A stretch of 64,000 bases of DNA from Beijerinckiaceae bacterium RH AL1 (GTDB lineage Bacteria; Pseudomonadota; Alphaproteobacteria; Rhizobiales; Beijerinckiaceae). This document shows, piece by piece, positions 1 through 7,920 of this stretch. The DNA lies in assembly GCA_901457705.2 (NCBI GenBank), contig LR590083.2, forward strand, positions 3,038,597 through 3,102,596, in the 5' to 3' direction. Below the pieces are notes generated by a model. It was not told the origin of the DNA. It did not search any database and worked only from the letters and a program-made list of their open reading frames with translations. Positions within the stretch are counted from its first letter, which is position 1; every line of letters starts with the position of its first letter. The position numbers were made by a program, and so were the translations under genes.

Positions 1-1155
1 GAGCCACTCGCGGTCGGCTTCCGACCAGGGCGTGCGCGGGCAGGCCGTGCCGACGTAGCAGACGTCGGCGCCGCTCTCGACGAGCAGGCGCGCCACCAGC
101 AGCTCCGAGCCCTCGTAGCCCGAGAGCGTGATGCGGCCCTTGATCGGCTTGGCGGCCAGCGCCCCGGCGATCGCCGGCAGGAAGCGGTTCTTCGCGGCGT
201 CGATGCGCTCCTGCGCGACGCCGCAGGTGCGGCCGATCGCGTCGAGCCAGGCCGCGGTGCCGTCGACGCCGACGGGGCCGGAGCCGACGATCGGCCGGCC
301 GGCCGCCGCGAACTCGCGCAGCGAGGCCTTGTAGAAGGGGTGGATCGCCGCGACCGCCGTGCAGTCCAGCGCCGCATAGAGCTCGCGCCACTCGCGCGTC
401 GGCACGACCGGGCCGGCGGCGAGGCCGAGCGGCTCGAGCAGCGCGCCGATGCCGACGGGGTCGGCCGGGAACATCTCGCCGACGAGGGCGATCGACGGCC
501 GCTCGCTGCGGCCCTTCTCTGGCGCGGCGACGGGGCCGGCCATCGCCTCTTCCCGCGCATAGGCCAGCATCGCGCCGGCGAGCACGTCCTTGGCCTCGGC
601 ATGCGTCGGGATGCCGAAGCCCGGCACGTCGATGCCGATGATGCGCACGCCGTTGATCGCCTTGGGCAGCAGCCGCAGCGGCACGCCGGAGGCCGTCGGC
701 ACGCAGAGATTGGTGACGACGATCGCATCGTAGAGCGCGGGGTCGGCGAGCTTGTGGACGGCGTCGCGGATGTCCTCGAAGAGCTTGCCCGTGACCAGCG
801 TCTCGGAATTGAACGGGACGTAGCCGACCGAGCGCCGCGCGCCGTAGAAATGCGAGGTGAAGGTGAGGCCGTAGACGCAGCAGGCCGAGCCCGACAGCAC
901 GGTGGCGGTGCGCTTCATGCGAAGCCCGACGCGCAGCGAGCCGAAGGCCGGGCACATGCTCTGCGGCTGGTCGTGCGGGCCTTGCGGATAGTCGGCCGCA
1001 TATCGCGCCAGCACCTCGGACTTGCCGGCCTTCTCGGCCGCCGCGCGCATCTCCGCCTTGCCGCCATGGCAGCCCGAGCCCGAAGCGGCAACCGGCTCGC
1101 CGGCTTCCGACATCGTCACGTCTTCGGGGAGGGGCGCGTCGTAATCCATGGACAT
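1..1155 (-). CDS. bchY: Chlorophyllide a reductase subunit Y (BchY), 3' end outside window
   Basis: BchY is one half of the BchYZ catalytic component of chlorophyllide a oxidoreductase, the nitrogenase-like enzyme that reduces the ring B C7-C8 double bond in bacteriochlorophyll synthesis. The frame is open for 385 codons to the window edge, so roughly the last 100 residues are missing. Cysteines that fit Fe-S ligands of the family are visible in the N-terminal part (GSGCHGG, SGSACCVYG, NLCVPT). The ATG at 1155 overlaps the TGA of bchX by one base, so translation is probably coupled; a second in-frame ATG lies two codons later at 1149. It is the last visible gene of the crtEF-bchCXY run, and bchZ and puf genes would be expected just outside. 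Confidence is high from motifs and order. Confidence 0.95.
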   Translation of the reverse strand, partial: MSMDYDAPLPEDVTMSEAGEPVAASGSGCHGGKAEMRAAAEKAGKSEVLARYAADYPQGPHDQPQSMCPAFGSLRVGLRMKRTATVLSGSACCVYGLTFTSHFYGARRSVGYVPFNSETLVTGKLFEDIRDAVHKLADPALYDAIVVTNLCVPTASGVPLRLLPKAINGVRIIGIDVPGFGIPTHAEAKDVLAGAMLAYAREEAMAGPVAAPEKGRSERPSIALVGEMFPADPVGIGALLEPLGLAAGPVVPTREWRELYAALDCTAVAAIHPFYKASLREFAAAGRPIVGSGPVGVDGTAAWLDAIGRTCGVAQERIDAAKNRFLPAIAGALAAKPIKGRITLSGYEGSELLVARLLVESGADVCYVGTACPRTPWSEADREWL

Positions 1156-2162
1156 CAAACCGTATCGTAGACGACTTCGAGCGTCGGCTTGGTGATGTCG
1201 GCGCGGCCGCACATGTCCTGCATCGTGGCCGGCACGAGGACGACGTCGCGTCCGACCGTGTCGCCGGAGAACAGTTCGAGCAGGCCGTCCTGCGTCAGCG
1301 GCTTCGGCCGCACCGGCGGCGCGTCGGCGACGTTCTGCGCCAGCTCCTCGAAGAGCGCGCCCCAGCGGTTGCCGGGCGTGCCGATGATCTCGTAGTTCGC
1401 GCTCTTCTTGCGGATGTCCTCGTCGGCGGGAATCGCCGCCAGCACGGGGATCCCGGCGTTCTCCGCAAAGGCCTGCGCCTCGCCGCTGTGGTCGTCCTTG
1501 TTGATCACCATGCCGGCGACGCCGACGTTGCCGCCGAGCTTGCGGAAGTATTCGACCGCCGAGCAGACGTTGTTGGCGACGTAGAGCGACTGCAGGTCGT
1601 TCGAGGCGACGACGATGACCTTTTGGCACATGTCGCGGGCGATCGGCAGGCCGAAGCCGCCGCACACCACGTCGCCGAGGAAGTCGAGCAGGACGAAGTC
1701 GAAGCCCCACTCGTGGAAGCCGAGCTTCTCGAGCGTCTCGAAGCCGTGGATGATGCCGCGGCCGCCGCAGCCGCGCCCGACCTCGGGTCCGCCGAGCTCC
1801 ATGGCGAAGACGCCGTCGCGCTTGAAGCAGACGTCGGAGATCGAGATCTCGGCGCCGGCCGCCTTCATCTTGGCCGACGTCTCGATGATCGTTGGGCAGG
1901 CCTTGCCGCCGAACAGCAGCGAGGTCGTGTCGCTCTTCGGATCGCAGCCGATGAGCAGAACCTTCTTGCCCTGCTGCGCCATCATGTAGGAGAGGTTGGC
2001 GAGCGTGAAGCTCTTGCCGATACCGCCCTTGCCGTAGATCGCGATGATCTGCGTCTCTTTCTTCGCGGGCGCGTCCGGGTCGCCGAGATGCACGGCATCG
2101 GGCTCGATGGCGGCTTCCGCGCGGAGCGCGTCCTTCATGCTGATCGGCGTCACAGCGTTCAT
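1155..2162 (-). CDS. bchX: Chlorophyllide a reductase iron protein (BchX)
   Basis: BchX is the ATP-hydrolysing, NifH-like reductase that passes electrons to BchYZ. The 335-residue product matches family length. It has the P-loop YGKGGIGKS near residue 43, a switch-type segment, and the two cluster-binding cysteines in GRGCGGRG and GDVVCGGFG that bridge the dimer with a 4Fe-4S cluster. The reading frame is open upstream through bchC, but the ATG at 2162 is the natural start because it overlaps the bchC TGA as ATGA and gives the normal N-terminus. It is expected to be co-transcribed and translationally coupled with bchC before it and bchY after it. BchL, the paralogue for protochlorophyllide reduction, is less likely given the bchC-X-Y order. 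Confidence 0.96.
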   Translation of the reverse strand: MNAVTPISMKDALRAEAAIEPDAVHLGDPDAPAKKETQIIAIYGKGGIGKSFTLANLSYMMAQQGKKVLLIGCDPKSDTTSLLFGGKACPTIIETSAKMKAAGAEISISDVCFKRDGVFAMELGGPEVGRGCGGRGIIHGFETLEKLGFHEWGFDFVLLDFLGDVVCGGFGLPIARDMCQKVIVVASNDLQSLYVANNVCSAVEYFRKLGGNVGVAGMVINKDDHSGEAQAFAENAGIPVLAAIPADEDIRKKSANYEIIGTPGNRWGALFEELAQNVADAPPVRPKPLTQDGLLELFSGDTVGRDVVLVPATMQDMCGRADITKPTLEVVYDTV

Positions 2163-3103
2163 GCCGAAGCTCTCCAGTCGAGGACCATCTTGAGGCAGTC
2201 GCGATCGCCGAAGGCGGTCGCGTAGGCCTCGCCGGCGTCGGACGCAGCGGCCCTGTGGGTAATGAGCCCGTCGAGCGACAGGGCGCCCGATTGCGCGAGC
2301 GAGCGTACGAGGTCGAGGTCCTCGCGCTGCCATTGCGCGGCGATTCTCAGCCGCGCCTCGCGCATGAAGGCCGGTGGGAAGGCAAACGACACGGGCTCGG
2401 CGTAGAAGCCGGCGAGGCAGATCTCGCCGCCGGGCGCGAGGTGCGACACGAGCGTGTCGAGCACCGCGGGATCGCCGCTGACGTCGGTGATGGCGCGATA
2501 GTCGCGGCGGCCGTCCCGCGCGGGGTCGACGACCTCGTAGCCTTCGGCGCCGGCGTGGCGCGCGGGATCGCATTCCCACACCGTCGGCGGCGTGCCGCCG
2601 AGCGCGATGACGAGACGGGCGAGGAGACGGCCAAGCGCGCCATGCCCGACGATGAGCTCGGGGAAGCGCGGCTCGGCATTTTTGCCGAGCGTGTGGGCGG
2701 CGGTGGCGGCGAGCGCCAGCAGCACGCCGCGCTCGCCTAGCGCAGGCTCGAGCTTCGCGACGCGGGCCGCCGGCACCACGAGGTGGGAAGCGCTGGCGCC
2801 GAACAGGCCGCGCGCGCCCTTGAAGGCGGTGGAGCCCGGCACGAAGACGGTATCGCCGGCCTGGAAGGTGCCGGCCGCGTCGGCGGCGACGATGCGCCCG
2901 ACGGCTTCGTAGCCGGGAACGAGCGGGTAGCCCATGCCGGGAAAGGCGGGCATGCGGCCGGTATAGAGCAAACGCTCCGTGCCGCTCGAGATCGCGCTCC
3001 AGGCGACCGCAACCGTGACGTCGTCCGGGCCGGCGTCGACCAGCGCGAGCTCGCGCGGGGCGATGCATCTGGGCTCTGTCAAGACGATGGCGTTGGTCTG
3101 CAC
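2159..3103 (-). CDS. bchC: Bacteriochlorophyllide dehydrogenase (BchC)
   Basis: BchC oxidises the C3 hydroxyethyl group of 3-hydroxyethyl bacteriochlorophyllide a to acetyl, a late step of bacteriochlorophyll a synthesis. The 314-residue product is a zinc-type medium-chain alcohol dehydrogenase relative: an N-terminal GroES-like part (SGTERLLYTGRMP, GYEAVGR) and a C-terminal Rossmann part. The start is GTG at 3103, preceded at normal spacing by GGGGA; there is no in-frame ATG giving this conserved N-terminus. It ends in an ATGA overlap with bchX. A perfect PpsR/CrtJ-type palindrome lies about 57 bases upstream, so oxygen- and light-dependent repression is likely. Neighbouring crtF lies 84 bases upstream on the same strand, as in the classical crtEF-bchCXYZ superoperon. 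Confidence 0.94.
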   Translation of the reverse strand: MQTNAIVLTEPRCIAPRELALVDAGPDDVTVAVAWSAISSGTERLLYTGRMPAFPGMGYPLVPGYEAVGRIVAADAAGTFQAGDTVFVPGSTAFKGARGLFGASASHLVVPAARVAKLEPALGERGVLLALAATAAHTLGKNAEPRFPELIVGHGALGRLLARLVIALGGTPPTVWECDPARHAGAEGYEVVDPARDGRRDYRAITDVSGDPAVLDTLVSHLAPGGEICLAGFYAEPVSFAFPPAFMREARLRIAAQWQREDLDLVRSLAQSGALSLDGLITHRAAASDAGEAYATAFGDRDCLKMVLDWRASA

Positions 3104-3159
3104 AGTCGCGTCCCCGCCGTGGGCGAAAGCGTCTTCGTCGGTCGAAGCGTCTTTCTTAG

Positions 3160-3177
3160 TGTCAGTCTAAGCTGACA
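3160..3177. promoter_or_regulatory. PpsR/CrtJ operator upstream of bchC
   Basis: The sequence is TGTCAGTCTAAGCTGACA, a perfect TGTCA-N8-TGACA palindrome matching the TGT-N12-ACA consensus of the aerobic repressor PpsR/CrtJ. It lies between crtF and bchC, where bchC promoters of purple bacteria usually carry such sites. A weaker partner with only one good half (TGT-N12-ACT) starts at 3186 and overlaps the crtF stop codon. That PpsR binds here is inferred from the motif and context. Confidence 0.85.
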
Positions 3178-3187
3178 CTTTACGTTG

Positions 3188-4363
3188 TCAATCGCGCCTA
3201 ACTGCGCGATTGCGGATTCCAGCGCTTTTTTGAGCGACGAGCAGGCTCGTCAGCATCGGACGCGCTGTTGCGACGCAGCGCACGCGGGCGAAGCCGGCGG
3301 CGTAAAGGCGTTTGGTCAGCTCGGCTTCCGAGCGAGGGCGACCGCGCTGCATTGCGAGAAGGTACATCGAGAAGTACGCGCCGACGTGCTCGGCGCCCGG
3401 CACCTCGGCCAGCGGCTCCGCCAAAAGTAGGATGCCGCCCGGCGGCAGCGCCGCGACGATCTTGGCGAGCAGCGCATCGAGATCGGCATCGTCGAGGTCG
3501 TGCGCGACGCGAACGAGCGATATCAGGTCGGCGCCCTCGGGCAGGGGATCGCGCTTGAAGTCGCCGCCGATCGCCGTGGCGCGGCCGCTCAACCGTTCGC
3601 GCTCGAACTTCGCTTCGGCGCGCGCGGCCACCGCCGGCAGGTCGAACAGGATGACCCGCAGGTCGGGCCGCCTATTGGCCGCCGCGACGAGGAAATCGCC
3701 GCCGCCGCCGCCGATGTCGAGCAGGCAGGCGTGGTCGACGAAGGGATAGGCATCGAGCACGTCGTCGGCGAGCAGCGACAGCGAGGTCGACATCAGCTGG
3801 CTGTAGGGGCCGACCGCGTCCGCATCGAGCGAAGCGGCATCCTCCGCGACGGCGTACGGCCAGAACTTCGCGAGCTCGGTGTCCGGCTTTCCGCCCTTGA
3901 GCAGCGCAACGGGATCGGCGAGGTCGCGGTAGAGCATGGCGTGGTGCGCGATCATCGCGCCGACGGCGGGATTGCCGAGGAAGGCGGCGCCGTGCACGCC
4001 GAGGCCGTAGCCCTCGCCGTGCTTCTCGGCGAGCTGCAGCGCGACGGCGGCATCGAGCAGCCGCTTCATCGCCTCGGGCGACAGGTCGCACTGCGCGGCC
4101 AGTGTCTCGGCGGTGAGCGGGCCGTGCGCAAGCTTCTCGAGGAGCTTCAGCTCGACGCAGGCGAAGAGGATCTGCGAGTAGACGAAGCCGGCGCAGAGAT
4201 CGAAGAGGCTGGAGGCGCGCCCGTGGGCGATCGGCCGCGTCAGGGGAAAGGTGGAGGCCCAACGTTGGAAGCCCGGCTGGCCGAGCATGCGGTTGCGGGC
4301 CTCGAACCAGCGGCTACGAAGGTTGGGACGTCCGCGATCGGAGCGGGAGGCTGCGTTCGACAC
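3188..4363 (-). CDS. crtF: Hydroxyneurosporene/rhodopin O-methyltransferase (CrtF)
   Basis: CrtF methylates the C1 hydroxyl of acyclic carotenoids (demethylspheroidene, demethylspirilloxanthin) using S-adenosylmethionine. The 391-residue product has an N-terminal winged-helix dimerisation part (residues about 60-130) and a C-terminal methyltransferase domain with the SAM loop LLDIGGGGGDF near residue 215, followed by the acidic motif and DLISLVRVAHDLDD region typical of O-methyltransferase family 2. The start is GTG at 4363 with GAGG eight bases upstream. It begins nine bases after crtE ends, so the pair is one transcription unit. Its stop overlaps a weak operator half-site and a stem-loop before bchC. 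Length and order match other purple bacteria. Confidence 0.93.
   Translation of the reverse strand: MSNAASRSDRGRPNLRSRWFEARNRMLGQPGFQRWASTFPLTRPIAHGRASSLFDLCAGFVYSQILFACVELKLLEKLAHGPLTAETLAAQCDLSPEAMKRLLDAAVALQLAEKHGEGYGLGVHGAAFLGNPAVGAMIAHHAMLYRDLADPVALLKGGKPDTELAKFWPYAVAEDAASLDADAVGPYSQLMSTSLSLLADDVLDAYPFVDHACLLDIGGGGGDFLVAAANRRPDLRVILFDLPAVAARAEAKFERERLSGRATAIGGDFKRDPLPEGADLISLVRVAHDLDDADLDALLAKIVAALPPGGILLLAEPLAEVPGAEHVGAYFSMYLLAMQRGRPRSEAELTKRLYAAGFARVRCVATARPMLTSLLVAQKSAGIRNRAVRRD
3189..3212. other. Stem-loop at the crtF 3' end
   Basis: CAATCGCGC and GCGCGATTG form a perfect 9-bp inverted repeat around a 6-base loop, at the very end of crtF and 9 bases from the bchC operator. No T-run follows on the minus strand, so it does not look like a classical intrinsic terminator. 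It could protect the 3' end of crtEF messages or reduce read-through into bchC. Confidence 0.5.
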
Positions 4364-4372
4364 GAGGACGCC

Positions 4373-5242
4373 TCACGCGTTGGTGCGGGTGGCGAGGCTT
4401 TTGGGCAGCAGCCGGCGCGCCTCGTGATGCACGAGCGCCCGCATCGCCGCCGCGCCGCGGCACGGCGGGATCGAGCCGACTGCGTGCTGCACGAGGTCGT
4501 CGAGGCGGCGCACGGCGCCGTCGAGCCCGAGCTCGGCGACGGCGTTGGGCCGGCCGAGCGCCGCGTCGCGGCCGGTCGGCTTGCCGCATTCCTCGGGATT
4601 CGAAAACGCGTCGCCGATATCGTCGGCGGCCTGGTAGGCCTCGCCCAGCGTCTCGCCGAGATCGCGCCAGGGCTCCGCCTCGACGCCCGCCGCCGCAGCG
4701 CCGGCGATGGCCGCGGCGCCGAACAGCGCGCCCGTCTTGGCGCGATGATAGTGGCGCAGGTCGATGCGCGGCTCGCATTCCCAGGCCTGGCCGGCAATGA
4801 TGCCGGCCGGCGCGCCGGTGGCACGCGAGAGCGTCATCACCAGCAGCGCGAGACGCTGCGGCGCATGCGCCAAAAGGCCGATCGCCTGGAACGACAGAAG
4901 GATCAGCGCGTCGCCGGCGAGCACCGCGAGCGGCTCGCCGAACGCCTTGTGGACGGACGGCTTGCCGCGCCGCGTCTCGGCATCGTCGAAGCACGGCAGG
5001 TCGTCGTGCACGAGCGAGGCGCAATGCATCAGCTCGATCGCGCACGCGGCGGCGTCGGTGACGGAAGGGTCGTCCTCGCCGCAGGCCTGGGCGACGGCGA
5101 GCGTGAGCCGCGGCCGCACGCGGGCGCCGCCGGGAAAGACGGCGTGACGCATCGCCGCGATGAGGCGCGGCGGGCAGGAGGGCACGGCGACCGTGTCGAG
5201 GGTCGTCAGCAAGGCTTGCTCGATACGTTCTGCCGTCTGCAT
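4373..5242 (-). CDS. crtE: Geranylgeranyl diphosphate synthase (CrtE)
   Basis: CrtE condenses isopentenyl diphosphate with allylic diphosphates to give GGPP, the C20 precursor of carotenoids and of the phytyl tail of bacteriochlorophyll. The 289-residue product has the first aspartate-rich motif DDLPCFDD (about residue 78) and the second motif in QAADDIGDA (about residue 200), both of which bind the Mg-diphosphate. ATG at 5242 is the first start of the frame after the operator region. It is divergent from crtD across 137 bases that contain a near-consensus PpsR/CrtJ site, so the two directions are likely co-repressed under oxygen. It leads the crtEF-bchCXY unit. Confidence 0.94.
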   Translation of the reverse strand: MQTAERIEQALLTTLDTVAVPSCPPRLIAAMRHAVFPGGARVRPRLTLAVAQACGEDDPSVTDAAACAIELMHCASLVHDDLPCFDDAETRRGKPSVHKAFGEPLAVLAGDALILLSFQAIGLLAHAPQRLALLVMTLSRATGAPAGIIAGQAWECEPRIDLRHYHRAKTGALFGAAAIAGAAAAGVEAEPWRDLGETLGEAYQAADDIGDAFSNPEECGKPTGRDAALGRPNAVAELGLDGAVRRLDDLVQHAVGSIPPCRGAAAMRALVHHEARRLLPKSLATRTNA

Positions 5243-5301
5243 GGCAGCCTCCGATTGACGCGCCCCGTCCCCATTTGTCAGGCTACGTTGTCGGCAGGAT
5301 G

Positions 5302-5319
5302 TGTCAAGTCAAATTGACG
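5302..5319. promoter_or_regulatory. PpsR/CrtJ operator between crtE and crtD
   Basis: TGTCAAGTCAAATTGACG fits TGT-N12-ACA with a single mismatch at the last base, and its halves TGTCAA/TTGACG are nearly palindromic. It lies in the short divergent promoter region of crtE and crtD. A lone TGTCA half-site at 5276-5280 lies closer to crtE. Binding by PpsR is inferred. Confidence 0.72.
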
Positions 5320-5379
5320 GCCGATGGCACGGCCAGAGTGTTGAGATCATGGGCGGTCGCGGATCCGCGCGGGTAAGGC

Positions 5380-6924
5380 ATGAGGATCATCGTCGTAGGC
5401 GCCGGCATCGGCGGGCTCGCCGCCGCGCTCGACCTTGCGCGCCAGGGGCACGACGTCACCGTGCTGGAACGCGCGGCGACGCCGGGCGGCAAGATGCGCC
5501 AGCTCGCGGTCGACGGCGCGGCCATCGACGCCGGGCCGACCGTGCTCACCATGCGCTGGGTGTTCGACGAGCTGTTCGCCGACGCCGGCACATCGCTCGA
5601 CGCGCATATCGCGCTGGCGCCCGCCACGATCCTCGCCCGCCATGCCTGGGGCGCCGACGAGCGGCTCGATCTCTTCGCCGACCTCGACCGCTCGTGCGCG
5701 GCGATCGCCGCCTTCGCCGGCAAGCGCGAGGCGGACGGCTACCGCGCCTTCGCGCGGCGGGCGCAGGAGATGTTCGAGACGCTGGACCAGCGCTTCATCC
5801 GCGCGCAGCGGCCGCGGCTCGACCAGCTCGTCGCCTCCTACGGGCTCACCGGGCTCGGGGGCCTGCGCAGGATCAGCCCCTTCAACATCCTGTGGCAGGC
5901 GCTCGGCGAGCACTTTTCCGACCCGCGCCTGCGCCAGCTCTTCGGCCGTTACGCGACCTATTGCGGCTCGTCGCCGTTCCTGGCGCCGGCCACGTTGATG
6001 CTGGTCGCGCATGTCGAGCGCGCCGGCGTCTGGTATCCGAAGGGCGGCATGCACGCGCTGGCGCAGGCGGTGGCCGGCCTCGCAGCCGCCAAGGGCGCGA
6101 CGCTGCGCTACGGTGCCCATGTCGCCGCAATCGATGCGGCCGGCGGCGCCGTCGCCGGCGTGACGCTGGCCTCGGGCGAGCGGCTCGCCTGCGACGCCGT
6201 CGTGCTCAACGCCGACGTCGCGGCGCTGACGGCCGGGCTCTTCGGCCGTTCGCTCGCCGATGCCGCGCCGCGCATCGCGCGCGGCGACCGCTCGCTCTCC
6301 GCCGTCACCTTCGCGATGCACGCGACGCCGCGAGGCTTTCCGCTGGTGCGCCACAACGTCTTCTTCTCGCGCGACTATACCGCCGAGTTCGACGCGATCC
6401 TGCGGCGCGACGCGATCCCCGACGAGCCCACCGTCTACGTCTGCGCGCAGGATCGCGACGACGCCGACTCGTCGGGGACCAAACCGGAGCGCCTGCTCTG
6501 CCTCGTCAACGCACCGGCCGCCGGCGACGCCCGGCCCTTTCCGCCACAGGAGATCTCGCGATGCGAGGACAGAATGCACGCCCTGCTCGCACGCTGCGGC
6601 CTGACGATCGAGGGCCGGGCGCAGGTGGTGACGGATCCGGCGGGGTTCGAGGCGCTGTTTCCGGCAACGGGGGGCGCGCTCTACGGCCCGGCGTCGCACG
6701 GCTGGCAGGCGTCGTTCCAGCGCGCGGGGGCGCGGACCAAGGTGCCGGGGCTCTATCTCGCGGGGGGCAGCGCGCATCCGGGACCGGGGGTGCCGATGGC
6801 CGCGATGTCGGGCCGGCTGGCGGCGGCGGCGCTTCGGGCGGATTTTTCGAGGCGCAGCCCGGCCCGCGCTTCGACATCGTGGTTCGCGAGAACGGCTACG
6901 CGTGGTGGTACGTCGACGCCCTGA
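5380..6924 (+). CDS. crtD: Methoxyneurosporene dehydrogenase / carotenoid 3,4-desaturase (CrtD)
   Basis: CrtD introduces the C3-C4 double bond into 1-hydroxy or 1-methoxy carotenoids, a step towards spheroidene or spirilloxanthin. The product starts with an FAD-binding Rossmann motif (VVGAGIGGLAAALDLARQG, residues 5-23) and ends with the phytoene-desaturase-type flavin signature GLYLAGGSAHPGPGVPMAAM near residue 465. At 514 residues it is slightly longer than usual: the last 25 or so residues after AAALRAD look like read-through into the overlapping crtC start region. The ATG at 5380 gives the expected N-terminus; its ribosome-binding site is weak (AAGG very close). It is divergent from crtE across the shared operator and overlaps crtC, implying a crtDC operon. 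Confidence 0.92.
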   Translation: MRIIVVGAGIGGLAAALDLARQGHDVTVLERAATPGGKMRQLAVDGAAIDAGPTVLTMRWVFDELFADAGTSLDAHIALAPATILARHAWGADERLDLFADLDRSCAAIAAFAGKREADGYRAFARRAQEMFETLDQRFIRAQRPRLDQLVASYGLTGLGGLRRISPFNILWQALGEHFSDPRLRQLFGRYATYCGSSPFLAPATLMLVAHVERAGVWYPKGGMHALAQAVAGLAAAKGATLRYGAHVAAIDAAGGAVAGVTLASGERLACDAVVLNADVAALTAGLFGRSLADAAPRIARGDRSLSAVTFAMHATPRGFPLVRHNVFFSRDYTAEFDAILRRDAIPDEPTVYVCAQDRDDADSSGTKPERLLCLVNAPAAGDARPFPPQEISRCEDRMHALLARCGLTIEGRAQVVTDPAGFEALFPATGGALYGPASHGWQASFQRAGARTKVPGLYLAGGSAHPGPGVPMAAMSGRLAAAALRADFSRRSPARASTSWFARTATRGGTSTP

Positions 6925-7781
6925 GCGACGACGGCGCGCACGCGCTCACCATCATCGCCTTCATCGGCAGCGTCTTCTCGCCGTGGTACGCGCTGGCGCG
7001 TCGGCGCGGCCGCGGCGACCCCGAGAACCACGTCGCGATGAACGTCGCGCTCTACGGCAAGCCGGCGCGCTGGGCGATGACCGAGCGCGGACGCGGCGCG
7101 CTCGCTCGCGATGCCGCGTCCCTGAGGATCGGCCCGAGCGCGATGCGCTGGGACGGCGCGGCGCTGACGATCACCATCGACGAGACCACGGTGCCGATCC
7201 CCGGCAAGCTGCGCGGCGAGATCGTGGTGCGCCCGCGCGGCCTGAACCCGACCGGCTTCATGCTGGACGCGGCCGGCCGCCACCGCTGGCAGCCGCTGGC
7301 GCCGCTCAGCGACGTCGAGGTGCGCTTCGACGCGCCGGCGCTCCGTTGGCGCGGCAGCGGCTATTTCGACACCAACGAGGGCGACGAGCCGCTGGAAGCC
7401 GGCTTCCGCTCCTGGACCTGGACGCGGTTCGATGCCGGCGACGGCGCGCGCATCTTCTACGACGTCGTCGAGAAAAGCGGTGCGGAGCGCGGGCTGGCGC
7501 TGGCGATCGCCGATGGCGGCGTGACGCCGATCGCGCCGGTTCCCTACCGCGCGCTGCCGACGACGGCCTGGGGCATCGCGCGCGCCGTGCCCTGCGAGGC
7601 CGGCGGCACGCCGCAGGTCCGCAGGTCGTTGGAGAACGCACCGTTCTATTCGCGCTCGGAGATTTCCGCCCGCATCGACGGGCGCGAGATGAACGGCGTG
7701 CACGAGACCCTGTCCCTGCCGCGCCTCGTAAACCCGGCGGTGCGCTTCATGGTGCCCTTCCGCATGCCGCGGTGGGGGTGA
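6879..7781 (+). CDS. crtC: Carotenoid 1,2-hydratase / hydroxyneurosporene synthase (CrtC)
   Basis: CrtC adds water across the C1-C2 double bond of neurosporene or lycopene. The product carries the family N-terminal signature GYAWWYVDALSDDG followed by IIAFIGSVFSPWY, and the C-terminal FYSRSEISARIDG stretch. No ATG exists upstream in this frame; the only usable start is GTG at 6879, giving 300 residues, with some family-like residues (PRFDI) left just upstream, so the true start is uncertain. It overlaps the 3' end of crtD by about 46 bases. It converges with the small membrane ORF 7789-7920 with 7 bases between them. Function is clear; the N-terminus is not. Confidence 0.88.
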   Translation: MVRENGYAWWYVDALSDDGAHALTIIAFIGSVFSPWYALARRRGRGDPENHVAMNVALYGKPARWAMTERGRGALARDAASLRIGPSAMRWDGAALTITIDETTVPIPGKLRGEIVVRPRGLNPTGFMLDAAGRHRWQPLAPLSDVEVRFDAPALRWRGSGYFDTNEGDEPLEAGFRSWTWTRFDAGDGARIFYDVVEKSGAERGLALAIADGGVTPIAPVPYRALPTTAWGIARAVPCEAGGTPQVRRSLENAPFYSRSEISARIDGREMNGVHETLSLPRLVNPAVRFMVPFRMPRWG

Positions 7782-7788
7782 CGAGGCG

Positions 7789-7920
7789 CTACCGCTCGGC
7801 GTCGTCCTTGCGGTCCGCCTTCTTGCGGTCGATCCGCGTCGCCCGCAGCTCGATCACGCCCCAGCCGAGCACGGCGGCGAAGACGAGCACGATCTCGATC
7901 AGTCCACCCCGGCCGCCCAT
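7789..7920 (-). CDS. Small single-pass membrane protein after crtB (43 aa, unknown)
   Basis: A 43-codon ORF starts with ATG 22 bases inside the crtB 3' end. It encodes MGGRGGLIEIVLVFAAVLG followed by WGVIELRATRIDRKKADRKDDAER: one hydrophobic helix (residues about 7-24) followed by a highly charged, basic cytoplasmic tail. This architecture, and the tight linkage to crtB, favour a real gene rather than chance. I do not recognise a named family. It could be a membrane adaptor for carotenoid enzymes or photosynthetic complex assembly, but this is only inferred from position. Confidence 0.6.
   Translation of the reverse strand: MGGRGGLIEIVLVFAAVLGWGVIELRATRIDRKKADRKDDAER

Noticed and set aside
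1155-3068. Apparent 637-codon fusion upstream of BchX
   Set aside because: The upstream part is an out-of-frame reading of bchC; BchX starts at 2162 with the standard N-terminus and ATGA overlap.
5301-7781. Possible crtD-crtC fusion in one 826-codon frame
   Set aside because: Only the last 300 codons are CrtC; the earlier part is an alternative frame of crtD with no family residues.
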